Source: Edaphochlamys debaryana
Taxonomy: Eukaryota; Chlorophyta; Chlorophyceae; Chlamydomonadales
Length of the DNA stretch: 64,000 bases
Direction of reading: 5' to 3'
Assembly (NCBI GenBank): GCA_016858145.1
Contig: JAEHOE010000004.1
Span: 186,001-250,000 of the forward strand
In this document: in pieces, positions 1 to 11,395 of the stretch
Position numbering within the stretch: the first letter of the stretch is position 1
Layout: every line of letters starts with the position of its first letter
Made by a program: the position numbers and the translations under genes
Notes under the pieces: model-generated
What the model was told of the DNA's origin: nothing
The model's input: only the letters and a program-made list of their open reading frames with translations
Database searches by the model: none

Positions 1-79
1 GGGAGCTCCAAACATCCCTACCTCATAGCTCTACCTGACTGCGCAATCCGTTACCCCTGCTGTTCCTTTTGTCGTACAG

Positions 80-796
80 GACCATGGTCGAGGTCTTGGG
101 CGGCGGCAGGTGGGCCGCAAGCCGGGGGTGGGGTGACTCCTCCCTTCAGCACGCCACGGCATTCCTTACACACGCACTAGACACGTGCGCATGACCATCT
201 GCCCGTCCCGCCCTGTCCCCATGCGTCTCCCCAGGCTGCTCCTGCGCCCCGATGTGGCCTCCAGCGTGGACGCCATCCTCGGAGCCCGCCCCAGCTCCCA
301 GCAGTGGCAGCAGGGGCTGCAATGCTCCCCAGCAGGCGCGCACGCGCTGCCCGCAGGCGCAGCGCCACGGCTGTCTCACGGACAGGCGGGCCGATCGGTC
401 GGCCAATCGGCCCATCTAGCGGCGCAGAGGCAGCTTGGGCCGGGTGGAGGGCGTCGCCAGCGGGCACCGTACCACACGCAGTACGGCAACCGCGACACAT
501 ACGGCCCGGACGGCCAAGGGCCCTCGCAGGAGCCTCCGGTGTTGCAGCGGCCCGGCAGCCTGCTGCTGCACCGCAGTGCACGGCCCCAGGAGGCGGGCGG
601 GAGCGCTGGCGGTGCCGCGGAGCCGCTGCCCCCGCTGGAGCAGCTGAGGTGGACGGAAGCCGAGGAGGAGGCGCGCAGCGCGAGGGGCGGGGCAGGAGGC
701 GGCCAGCGGGGAGCCGGGGGGCGGGTGAGGGTGAGGCTCGTCGAATTGGGCGCGAAGGCCCCGGCGGGCCGCCCCGCACACGAGTGGCGCGACTGA
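80..796 (+). CDS. 3' end of an unidentified gene (partial)
   Basis: Two exons can be proposed: 80-109, after a pyrimidine-rich tract ending in cgtacag, and 235-796, after ccccag, joined in frame. The joined frame reads MVEVLGGGRLLLRPDVASS, then a low-complexity Ala/Gly/Arg-rich region, and stops with TGA at 794-796. No family is recognised. The 5' part lies outside the window. A TGTAA signal follows 77 bases after the stop, which supports a real 3' end. Other long open frames overlap here on both strands, as expected in GC-rich DNA, so the frame choice rests on the splice sites and the downstream TGTAA. Confidence 0.35.
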
Positions 797-872
797 AGGG
801 AAGTACGTCCCACCCGGGGGAACCGGTGTGCCGGCTATGGTGTGTAGACCCCCGTGTTCTGAGAGTCTGCGT

Positions 873-877
873 TGTAA
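873..877 (+). terminator. TGTAA polyadenylation signal
   Basis: TGTAA is the usual poly(A) signal of volvocine algae. It lies 77 bases behind the stop of the partial gene ending at 796. Confidence 0.4.
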
Positions 878-2367
878 CTGAGATGCTGCACATTTGCATT
901 AGGGTGGGCGCAGCACAGAGCCCTCGGCCTTGAGGCTCCATCGTCCAGTGCCCTGGAGCTGGCGCCAGAGCTGATTCGGCTTCACCCTGCTCATTGTCTG
1001 AGTCAGTACTGATTCCACGCGCTGCAATGCGTAGCGGATGTATGTTATGAAGGCTGTGGCGGGGTCGCCGGGCGGTTTTTGGGGACCCTGGGTGTGCGAG
1101 AGACGCAGTTGCAGGCTTTGGCTGCGGCCCAGAGCGCGGGGCGCAGGGTTGCGCATCTGCAATCGTTGATGAGGCCGTACAGGCGTTACTGGTGCTGCGA
1201 TGGGTAGCCATGATGCAGAAGGGAGGCCGGCCGGAATTGCGGTACCGTACAGTACGGACGATACTGCGATGAGGCGCTGGTCGCGCTGCGGGCGGGGGAA
1301 TGCGGGATCCAGCGCGTGGGTTGGTCTTCATCAAGGTTCGAAGGAGCGGGCGTTTGGACTTGCAGGGGCGCGCGCAAGCGTACTCGAGGAGCTGGGAGCT
1401 CGAGGGCTGTAGTGGAAACGGGCGAGTCCAGGATAACAGGTCAGTGCTCTTGTGCTTGACTCTTGTCGTGTGCCCACCAGATCCTTGTATGTTCTTATGG
1501 CGTTTGCGTTGGGGCAGTCGGTGACGAGGGCGGGCATAGCCCCGCGTGGGACATACGCATGGAAGTGCGTGGCGCTGAGGGTCCAGGAGCGGGCACGGCG
1601 GCCGCAGCGCTGGATGGCTGGGTGTTGTACCGCTGACGCTGGCAGCGTCCTACTTGTTGGGGCTCAGTGACCCCTTTCCGTCTGTCCGCACAAGTTGCAC
1701 CCCCCCTGGCTAAGTCCGGGGTTGCGAAGGCCCCGAACTAAGGCGGCATGCGCTGTGGGGCGGCATGCGTGAGTGCACGGCCCCAATGCTGCCCGGCCTT
1801 GTGGGGTTTGGGGCTCAGCCCTTGTCCCTGTCATGAAAGCCTTGCTGTTTGAGCAAGAGCAGGCTGTCTCGTGTCTCCTACTGTGCTCGTCAGGAGCTTT
1901 AAGCAGATGTTGAAGGGCCGGTCCTGCAGTGGCAATGTGAAGGTGCGTCTGGCCTCCTGCGTGTGTCCCCACGGTGCCGGCGGTTTGTGTCGCGCCCAAC
2001 CTCATAGCCTATAGCTTCATGAAGCGCTCATGTCATGCGTCACCTGATCATAGGAGGCATGAGCGTGGCCACATAAACCGCAACGACCGGGCCGGCAAAC
2101 CGCAGGCCGGCAGCGATTGGCACATGACCAGGGTCGTCAGCCGCGCGGCCGGCGCTCGACTCTAGTTTCTGACGCGATTGCGTGCTCATTGGATTTCTGC
2201 ATACACAGCAACTGTGCTCACAACTCGCGACAACTGGAAGTCAACCTTTAACACATACCACGACGAGTCCAGACACCAGGTCTTTGTCTCCACGCGAGCT
2301 TGCATGCTCAAGAATAGCTAAATAATGCAGTGTAACTTGATTGGGAGGTTGGGGCTGCCCGGGAGTA
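878..2367. other. Intergenic stretch with degenerate ORF fragments and RLK-A 5' flank
   Basis: No gene is supported. Short open pieces around 1040-1290 and 1450-1670 have no start, splice or family signal and may be decayed transposon DNA. The last few hundred bases should hold the RLK-A promoter, but I see no clear TATA box. Confidence 0.4.
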
Positions 2368-5300
2368 ATGAACGCTTGTCCTAGCCGTGTCACCGGCTCG
2401 CGGACTACTACCCAGCTGTTGCTTATATCACTCATAGCGGCTGCTGTGGGTGCAAGGAGCGCTCCCGTCCAAGCATGGGCGTCGCTGACTACGCTGCTCG
2501 CGGGCTCCGGCACACAGCTACAAGCGGGCCTACATACTGTGTTGTCACGTCAGCCTGCGGTTCTCACAGGCGCCACAGCCCTCGAGGGCGAGCCGGCCTC
2601 CGCCGCTGACTCAACGAAACCGGGTTGGACCGGCGGGACCATCCTCGATTGGTCGACTTTCTGGGACACGCCCGCGCTCCAGGTCCAGCCGGGTGAGAAG
2701 GCTCGCACTCCATTCCAACTTACCAGAAACTGCGGCTCAGTCCACGCTCGTCCAGCCTTTGTACAGGGTCCTCCTACAAACGGGTGTCCTAAGCCCACCT
2801 AAGCCTTTCACCTGGTGGCTCCCCCACCCCACCCCCGTGCAGGCTCCTCCCTGCGGCTGTCCAACCTGACGCTGCTGCTGCCGCCCCTCCCGGAGGCGGC
2901 CCAGGCGGCCCCCCGCAGCCTGCTGGCCCACCTCGTGGCGGCGGCCGGGGGCGAGGGAGGCGGGAGCCTGGTGCTGCGGGGAGTGACGCTGGTCGCAGCC
3001 AGCTGCCAGTGAGCGGGGGCGGCGCGAGGGAGGGGATCATCAGGGCAGCAAGCCGACTGACATGGGCCCCTTCTTTCCTGCCCTCTTGCACAGGGACCTG
3101 TACGCCTTCGCCACGCGTGTGTGCGATGTGTCGACCTGGGGGCACACGACCACCCTCACGGTTGAGGGGGGTGTCGTGCACTACAAGGCCGGAGGCTCCA
3201 TGGCCCTGGGGCTCTTGAGCGGAAGCTCCACCCCAGCGGCTGCAGAGCTGGAGGACGTCCGTGTGACGTGCGCTCCGGTTGAAGGCGGCTGGTCGGCGAT
3301 AGCGGAGGCCCTTCTGAGCGGCAGCGCCCCCAGTCCGCTTTCCCCGTGGCCCTGCCTTGCGCTAGCGGTGGCCAACTGGACGGAGCTGCGTGCCGTGCTG
3401 ACGCCGGAGGCACTGGCGGCTAGCTCGGTGGCAGTGCTCGTGACTCTGACGGGGGATGTGGACATGACTGGAAGCGGCGATAATGCAGAAACAGCAGATT
3501 GGCAGCCGCCTATGGTACGTGACCTTTACGGGGGGAGGCTTGTGTAACCCGATTCCGAGACCGCTGCCTGCTGTACGTACCGCAGATTCCGCTGGGCCTC
3601 GTCATTGCTCTGTACGGCAGGCCGGAGGCGGGGCCGCAGGGCCTCCCTGCAACGCGGGTAAGAGCAGTTGGAACACGAGAAGCCATGCTCGCAATAAAAC
3701 ACCACGTGATGCATCACCCGATGCATCACCTGAAGCTGCTAATAACCGCAGCTTATCCCCTGCCGCAGTTCCATGCAGCCTTCCGCCGCTTTATTTCGGC
3801 GCAGACGGGCAGGCCTTCCTACGGTAAGCCGCCTCCGCTCAGCGGGGCGGTTGTCCTGAAGCCCCCATCAGCACTGCTCGTCATCACATTCCAGGACTTC
3901 CCTCCGTCCCCAGGGCGCCTCCTAATGCACGACCTCACCCTCACGGGTCTGCCCTACCCGGCAGCCCCTTTCACGAGCGACCAGTTTCTGGCGGGCTGGG
4001 TTTGGGCAGTCGGCGTTACGACACCGTGAGCCGGGGGCGGGTGGAAGGCGGGACGTCCAGGTGGTGACTTGCTGGCTCATCTGGGCTCGGTCAAGCGCCA
4101 GTCCTTGCTGTGCCCTATCCGTCAGGGGCTTTCCGCTGGGCTTTGGCGGCGCTCTTGATTCCTTCATGTCCGCATTCGAGTGCGTTCGTTGCGCGATTGT
4201 GCTCCCGGACGCTGAGGTGCAGTGGTGGTCGGCTGAGGCCGCGACTGGCTCCGCCTTTGGTTACAAGTGAGTGCTACTTAGGCCGAGCAACTGAACGACA
4301 TGGGTCACGGGTGGCATGGAGGCGGGTCCACCAGCTGTGGCACCACGTGGTAGTGGGCCCAGGCAGGAAGCTGCAGGTGAACCAACGCTGGAAGTCGCAT
4401 GGCTGCGACCAGAGCTGACATCGAGGCTCTTTGGCTGGCATCGGGTTTGCCGCCGGCCTTGCTTATCTTTCCTCCTCCTCCACCTCCTCCTCGTCTGGAC
4501 AGGCTCGAGCCTTTCCCGCCAACGCCTCCACCCTCGGCGCCGTCCCCCATGCCTCCCATGCCCTTGGCCGTGGCGCCGCTGCGGCTGCGGTCTATGGCGG
4601 AGTCCTGCTGCGCCCCCGGGCGGAGCTTTGCTGACGTCACGCTGGTCCCGGCGTCGGTCTTCGAAGGCAGGGGCGGCGGGGGGCCTGAACGCGCGAGCAC
4701 TGGCTGGCGTGTGGACGCGGCGGCCGCCCCTGTGTGGCCCTTGGCCGCTGACCTCGGATGGGAGGAAGCCGCACGGGTGGGTACCGGTGCTGGCAGCTGG
4801 GCTCGGGCTGCAAGTGCTCGGACGCGTTTCGGGAAGCGGTGGAACATGAATCTTCCGTACCTTTCTGTTCCACCTTCTTGCTCCATTTTTCTGTTCCCTT
4901 CTGACGCTGTTGGAGCATGGTTGCAACCCGCCACCTTCCCTAACAGGTGCCCACGGGCGGCGGCCTGGTCATGGCTGCCAGCGAGGCCGGCAACCCAGCA
5001 CTCCTTGCCAGTGAGCTGTGGGACAGGTGGTCAGGGCGGCGTTCCAAGGGTCTATACGGCCCTGCCTGAGTGCGTAGTGGGTTGGTTGGTCAACAGGTTA
5101 TCAGGAGGCCCTTGCGCGGTACCAAGGGGTGAGGAGGGTGGCTGGCTGGCCCCTGATCTTCGTGCCCACGGACGCATGCAGGCCTCTGCAACCAGGGTGC
5201 CGCTCTGTTCGTGAACGGCGGGACGGAGCCGCTGTCTCCTGGCGAGCCCGGAATGCGGGGCGTGACTCTGTCGAACTTCGTCGCCACCGACGTGACTGCA

Positions 5301-8300
5301 TTCCTGGAGTACGACAATAGCGGGCCGGAAGGCGGCGGCTGCACGTTTGGGGGACCCCTGGTCGACTCGGGCGCAGGCCGCGTGTTCTGGGACCTCAAGG
5401 TGAGCGGCACGCGCTGCCGGGCTGGCCGGGAGACGTACCCCAAACCACCCAACCGTGGGTGCTTATGGGGCCAGTGCAGGGCAGTGCATAGGAGCCGGGC
5501 GAGTCGGCGAAGTAGGTGTCAGGGGTATCAGCTCCGCTCATCCCGCTGCTCATCAAAGGGGCGTTTACCCAACAACCCCTGCAGGGCCGCGACTATCGCC
5601 TGATCCTCAACCCCAGCGGGGGGACCCTCCGCCTCCGCTCGCTGGTCCTGATGGGCCTGGCGCCCTCCGTGCTTGCCCCGGCCAGCTCACCACCGTCGCC
5701 TCCTGCCCTTGATTGGGGCTACTTCCCGGGGGCCCGCCATCGAGCTGGGCGTCGTCTCAGAGGCACCGGTCCCGAACCGGCGCCGCCGGGCAGCGCACCT
5801 GTGGGGATTTCGAGCTCCCCACCCTCACTAGACATGGCCGGAAGTGACCCTCGGGACACCGCAGCTCCCTCGTCACCGCTTGCACCCGCCGTGGAGACCA
5901 GCGAATGGGTTTGGAGCCCGCAGCCGGCGCCTCCGCAGGAACAGACCCCGCTGGGAGGGCTGCGGCCTGTGCCGCCCAAGTCCCATGCGGACGTACCCCT
6001 GCCTGCGCCCTGGCAGCCGCCGGGCTGGATGGCTCCGCTGATGGGGCTGGCGGCGCCCCTGTGGTACTTTGACTTTGACAGGTGCGCGCGTGCAGGCTTG
6101 CGTGCGTGCGGGAGGGGGAGGGCTGGCGCCTGACGTCAACGGCAAGTAGCTAAGGGAAGTCACGAGCGATCAACCTGCGCCGCCCCACCCTTCCTCGGGC
6201 CCCGCAGGCTGCAGCCCGGCGCCCCGCGCCTGTACGTCCGCAACGTGACGTTGCTTGTCCCACGTGCTGAGCTGGAGCTCATGAAACGCATGCTGGCAAC
6301 GGCGGGCGTGCTGCCGGACGGCGGGCCGCTGGAGAGGGCGCCGTGGAGGATCAATGGCAGAGACCATGTTCCGGTCCTGTCGGACCCAATCCTCGGCGGC
6401 CGCCGTCGCCTTGTCCAGCAGGCGGGCGGCGAGGATGCTGCGTTGTCAGCAGCGGCCGCGGCGGCTCAGCACCGCTGTGCGTCCTCGCTTCTGCGGTCCT
6501 ACGCGGCGGCTAGCCAGGTGGGGAAAGCAGGGAAGGGGGGAGGCCCAGGGGCTGCCAAGGGATACTGCTTTGCCCTGTGTGTGCTGCTGCCTCTCGCTAA
6601 CCGCTGTTCCGCCCTTTCGACCTCCTCTATCAAGGTTGCGTGGTACACGAACGACACCATTCACTTCGCTCGCACCCTGCACCTGGGTTGGATTGGCGAG
6701 GAAGTTGTGATGACGTCAGCACTGCCGTACGACGCACCCTCGGGCTACACGCCAGGCACAGAGCCTACAGGGCCAGCAAATGGTCGGGGGCTCGGTGAGA
6801 ACGGTGTCATGGGGCACCGTTCAGCTGGGGTGTCATGGGGCACCGTTAAACTAGTGGTGTCATGGGGCACCGTTCAGCTGGGGTGGCATGGAGCACCGTT
6901 CAGCTGGGGTGGCATGGGGCACCGTTCAACTAGTGGTGTCATGGGGCACCGTTGGGCTGGGGGCACAAGCTTGGCAACTGACAGTCCTAAGCTAAAGGAT
7001 CTTACGTTCTCCTCTTGCCAGGTGCTGAGCTCGAGGCGCCATGTTCGCCCGCGGAGCCCGCACCGCCCAGCCCTCCGCAGCCGGGCTCAACGGCAGCCCA
7101 GCCCGGCCCCAGCACGCCGACACCGTGGACCTCGGCTTCCTCCCCAGCCCCTGCTGCCCCATCAGCGCCGGCGGTCGCCACAGCACCTGGCGGCGACGAG
7201 GCAGGGAATGCCACTGACAAAGGCAACCAGCTGGAAGGAGGCCGCACCTCTTTCCCACGTCAGGGGGGTTCCGCGGCTCCGCAGCCCTCTCTGCCCCTGG
7301 CGTCTGCGCCTCGTGTTGAAGGGGACGGAGGCGGCAGCTCGGCCCCGTCGGGATCGCAACAGCGGGCGCCCTGGATGATCGCCGTGGCGGTGGCATGCGC
7401 CGTCGCGGGCGCCTCCGCTTCGGTGCTGGTCATGTTGATCATCTACCGGCGCCGCCGAACTCATCGAAGCCTCGAGCTGGGCAAACGACCCACGAAATCT
7501 CATCCAGGCTCCGATGACCGCAGCTGCGGACCACGCGATGTGGGCGACCGCGGCAAAGCTTGCGACTTGATCGCTGCCCGAACTACCATGGGGGACAGCA
7601 GTGGCGCGCCTCTTTCCAGTGCGAGAGCGAGCCACAGCGGCCTAGACAATGCGGTACTGAGCTCGGAAGGTTGTCCCGTGTGCGGGCTCGATTGCTACAG
7701 CTCTGCACCCCCGTGCGGACCCTACCCACACCAAGGATTCGAGCTCGACCTAGTAGTCATTGGCGGTCTCCAGGGCTCGCAGCAGCGCGGCGATAGCCGC
7801 ACATCACCTTCCGTCGCCGCTGGTCCAACTGGCCCAGCCCCCCAAGACCTGCTTCGGTCAGTCGACGTCGAGGCAGGTTTGCAGTCTTTCCTGAACAAAA
7901 ACCCGACAAATCCGGGCGCATCGCTTCAGCGCGGCGTGCTCTCAACGATCCAATCGGGATCTGCGCTGCCCATTGGATTGTCGGCGCTTGGGTCACACGC
8001 ATACGGCAGTCCAAGCGGCAACGCAGTGGACGCCGCTCACGGCTTTGGAGGTGGGTAGTTGGCGCCGTGGCAGCTCTCTAGAAGCTGTCGAGCCTTTGTA
8101 CTGTTCTACGGCAAATATGAACAATGCACCGAGATACTGAGAACCGTCGGGCGTGTCTGTCCGCAATCACAAAAGCTCCGTTGAACACGTGATGTCTGGC
8201 TCAAGAGCTGCCGTGCTGTGGCGTGCCGTGCCGTGTCGTACAGGTGCATGGCAGAGGCCCATTTCTTCTCGGCAGCACTCGTTGCCGCTCGGCCCGCTGC

Positions 8301-10830
8301 TGAGGACACGGTTTCGGCGGAGTTCAGGCATGGAGGCAGCCATTCACGCGCTACGGGTGAGCGAGATGGGCCAGATGGTGCGCACCCATTCATGTCCCAT
8401 CATGTTCTTCTTCGCCCCCAACACCGCCTCAACCGCGTTCCCTGACTCCACCCCGCAGGCATCCATAGACGGGCCGCCCTCAGGCGACAGAAGCAGCGGT
8501 GGCGGCGGCAGCAAGCATGCGGAGGCAAACAGCGTCACGCTCACCGGGCTGCTGGGCCGCGGAGGGCATGGGGTGGTGTACGCAGGTGCGATGCGTCGGG
8601 GTCTCGATGAAGCTGCTCGCCGGGGGTCCGAATGTCGGCTCAGGGAATTGCGTGACCTGCTGGCGTGGCTGAGTGCTCGTGTGGTGCAAGAGGTTTGGAA
8701 GTTTGGGTGGACGCACGGGTGGCCCCCGCACTTATGCGTAGCATTGTTTGCGCCGACCTTCTGCCGTGTGCCGTGTGCCCATCCCATACCGTACACATCC
8801 CGGCAACTCACACCTCTTCTTCTTCCTGGCCCGCCTTACCAACACACACCGACACACGCGCAGGCACGTGGCGCGGCCTGGCCGTGGCGGTCAAGGTGGT
8901 GGTCATGGCGGACGAGGACGAGGACGAAGCCGGTCCGCCGCCAGCCTACGCACGAGAGTCAGCAGACAAAGCAATGACGGGCGAACATGGGAGTGGGGCG
9001 GCCGGTGGCGCTCAGGGAACTCTCCAAGAGGCGCCTCTTACGCAGGCCACGGCCCGCGCGCGGCGAGGTGCTGTGCTCGAGGCGGCCATCTCTTCCACCC
9101 TGGACCACCCCAACCTGGGTGAGCGTGGGCAGGCACGGGGAGGCGGGCAGGGGTTCATGAAGCATGGGAATGAAGAAGGCAGGGGAGGTAAGGTCAGAGC
9201 TTGCTTGTGCCTGTGCCTGTGCCTGACTATTCTTGCCTTGCACTCCTTGCTTGTGCCGCAGTGCGGGCCTACGCGTACGAGGTTCGCTCGCTGCAGCCTC
9301 TGTCCTCGAGAAAAAGAAGCGACGGTCCGGGAGGCCGCTCATCCATCGATAGCGGCGCTCAGCAGCTGCTGATTGTGATGGAGCTGTGTGAGAAGGGCAG
9401 CCTCAAGGACGCAATGGGTGAGTCTAAACAACAAAGGTCCTTGGGTTGGGCGAGTGAAACATCAAGGGCATGCGAGTACGCAGGAGCTCGCTCGCAGTTT
9501 CCTAGAAGGAAAGGTCATTTGTAACCTGCACCGCTCCTGTGTCTCCCTCCCTGCAGCCACGGGCTCAGTGCGATCCATCACCGCGGCGGCGGCCGCAGCC
9601 CCATCGGCGCCCGAGGCCTCGGCGGCGGAGGCTGTGGCCAGCGCCGCTGCCACGGCCCTGGCTCTGGCCCTGGACGTGGCGTGCGGCCTGGCACACCTGC
9701 ACGCACAGGGCATTGTGCACGGGGTGAGCATGGTTCGGGCAGGTGCAATACGCAGAGGGAAAGCACCAGGATTGTGAAGCTGCTCATCCCCTTTCAATTC
9801 ATCAACTTTCCTCTCCAGGATCTGTCCCCGGGCAACATCCTGCTCGCCAGTCGTGAAAGCGGTGCGTCGCTGGCAGAGGCCGTACTGCCCATATGTACCG
9901 GCATGTCAAAGAATTCCTTTGGCTTCATTGGCCGTGTAAACTGTGCTCCTGACCCTTCTGTCCCTGACCCTTGCCCCAAGGGGACAAGCACGCCGTCGTC
10001 AGCTCTTGGTCCCAAGGAACTTCCGGAGAGCTCAGCGGAGCCCAATATGCAGAGGCCGCCGCCCAGTCTGCCGCTTTGGCGGGCGGCTGGGCTTCCCCTG
10101 TGTCCGCCAAGCTGTGCGACTTCGGACTGGCGGTGCGGCTGCGGCCCGGAGCCTCCCACACGTCGGGCGCCCTTGGAGGGACGCCCGCCTATGCCGCTCC
10201 CGAGCTGGCGGCGTCGGGCCGGCTGGGCCGTGCGTCGGACGTGTTCAGGTGCGTGGATGTAGAGCAGGGGTCAAGGGCATGCGTGCTGCGGCCCCCTCAG
10301 GTTCCGAGCAGCCCATCACACGGAACCCCCTGCTCCCCCGAACGCCTTCTCCATTCCACTCTCGCAGCCTGGGGGTCGTGATGGCGGAATTGGCTGCCGG
10401 CCCTTCCGCCGCTGCTGCCCTGCGGGACGCCGCGTACGCGCCCTCGTCCCTTGCTCCAGCACCGCCGCCGCCGGTTCCCGCTCTTCTTGTCGGCAATTCG
10501 GGCGAGGCCCTGTGGGAGTTGGCAGCGAGGTGCACCGCAGCAGAGCCCAGGGCGCGGCCGGCCGTGTGGCAGGTGAGCCATGGCGGGTGGGACCCCGAGC
10601 GTGTCAAGAGCATTAACAAACTTGAGGCGTCGGGATGGGCAAAGCCTTGGTAGGTCCAGTTCAGGGGGGCGAATGGCAGATGTCCTAGTTTTCGGCTCGT
10701 CTTGCCCGTGCTCTGCTGCCCCATCACTTCACCAAACGTGTCCACTGCATCCACTGCTCTGTGTGGCCCCCAGGTTCTTGATTCGCTGATGCATGCAATC
10801 CGGACGGGACCGGACCGCACCGCAGCGTGA
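2368..10830 (+). CDS. RLK-A: receptor-like protein kinase with beta-helix-like ectodomain
   Basis: Predicted plasma-membrane receptor kinase of 1744 aa; the ligand is unknown. Exons: 2368-2692, 2843-3008, 3094-3514, 3586-3657, 3769-3823, 3914-4025, 4126-4266, 4503-4776, 4947-5010, 5182-5399, 5585-6081, 6208-6517, 6635-6794, 7022-8050, 8244-8356, 8459-8585, 8864-9118, 9262-9417, 9557-9723, 9819-9861, 9981-10248, 10368-10572, 10774-10830. All phases match. The start was chosen because the Met precedes a signal peptide (LLLISLIAAAVGARS). Strand motifs such as SLRLSNLTLLL, GGTLRLRSLVL and RLYVRNVTLLV suggest a beta-helix ectodomain. A Pro-rich linker precedes one TM helix near residues 1055-1080, followed by YRRRR. 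The kinase has a Gly loop GRGGHGVVY (1352), VAVK Lys1372, HGDLSPGN (Asp1555), DFG (Asp1615), AAPE and DVFSLGVVMAEL, so the catalytic residues are present but the RD arginine is Gly. The C-terminal tail begins VLDSL. This is the most divergent copy: exons 5, 8 and 9 differ strongly from B-E. Confidence 0.85.
6804..6962 (+). repeat. Minisatellite in RLK-A intron 13
   Basis: About six copies of a 27-30-base unit built on gtcatggggcaccgtt, alternating with cagctgggg or aactagtg spacers. It lies entirely inside the intron 6795-7021, between the last ectodomain exon and the linker exon. The other RLK copies lack it. Confidence 0.85.
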
Positions 10831-10982
10831 TGGTCGCATACTCAGGAGATGCAGGATGACTACAATACTGTGCAGTACATGTCTTGCGTGCCGTGCATGT
10901 AGTCCCGCAGGAACTACCGTATGAAATGGAAAGTACCCCACACCGGCACCAGCGAGCAGCGGCCTTAATTACTACCTCATCT

Positions 10983-10987
10983 TGGCC
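10983..10987. repeat. Left target-site duplication (tggcc)
   Basis: tggcc here and at 18289-18293 flank the 7.3-kb transposon. The uninterrupted paralogous sequence behind RLK-B (about 29350-29375) has a single tggcc followed by ggcttgaaatgcc, as expected for an empty site. Confidence 0.6.
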
Positions 10988-11383
10988 GAGCTATGGACTG
11001 CTCCCCACATGTGCGGGAAAAGGGGGTTGGGGAGGGGAAAAAACCCCGGATTCCACGGTGCGTGGGGGGGATTAGCCCCTCGGCATATATAATTACCGGA
11101 GCCCGCATTTTTGACAGCGCACAGATCGCTTCCAGCTCAGCTGCTATAGCATAAGGAAGCTAGGGGTGAGCCTCCGGGCTGGTGCGCGCGGCCGCCCCCG
11201 CAAGTTGGCCCCGCGACCATCGCAACGCTCTCCAACCCTATGCCGCACCGGCCACGCGTACCCTTGAGACCCGCCCCACCGTTGCCCATACTCACATAGA
11301 CATTAAATCAGCACATACGGAGGACAGAAAGAGCTACCGGCGGTCTCCATGGGAGCGATGCTAAGTTCATGCACTGCTGCTAG
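10988..11383 (+). repeat. Left terminal inverted repeat (396 bp)
   Basis: Begins gagctatggactgctccc and is the reverse complement of 17890-18285. The match runs without visible gaps up to the sequence ctgctgctag. The short open frame inside it (11182-11364) appears identically in the other TIR and is not regarded as a gene. Confidence 0.9.
11086..11093 (+). promoter_or_regulatory. TATA box within left TIR
   Basis: tatataat in an otherwise GC-rich region, about 300 bases before the start of the AT-hook gene. The same box occurs mirrored in the right TIR, so both element genes probably share one promoter sequence. Confidence 0.5.
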
Positions 11384-11395
11384 AGGTTAGCAGAC

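Noticed and set aside
177..1334. 385-codon open frame on the - strand
   Set aside because: Low-complexity Arg/Pro/Ala composition with no splice or family signal. It overlaps the + strand exons that end before a TGTAA signal.
2341..2367. Upstream TTG start for RLK-A adding MGGWGCPGV
   Set aside because: A non-ATG start is unlikely in a nuclear gene, and the ATG at 2368 lies properly before the signal peptide.
11182..11364. 60-codon ORF, also present at 17909-18091 on the - strand
   Set aside because: It lies wholly within the terminal inverted repeat and is duplicated because of it. It has no recognisable protein features.
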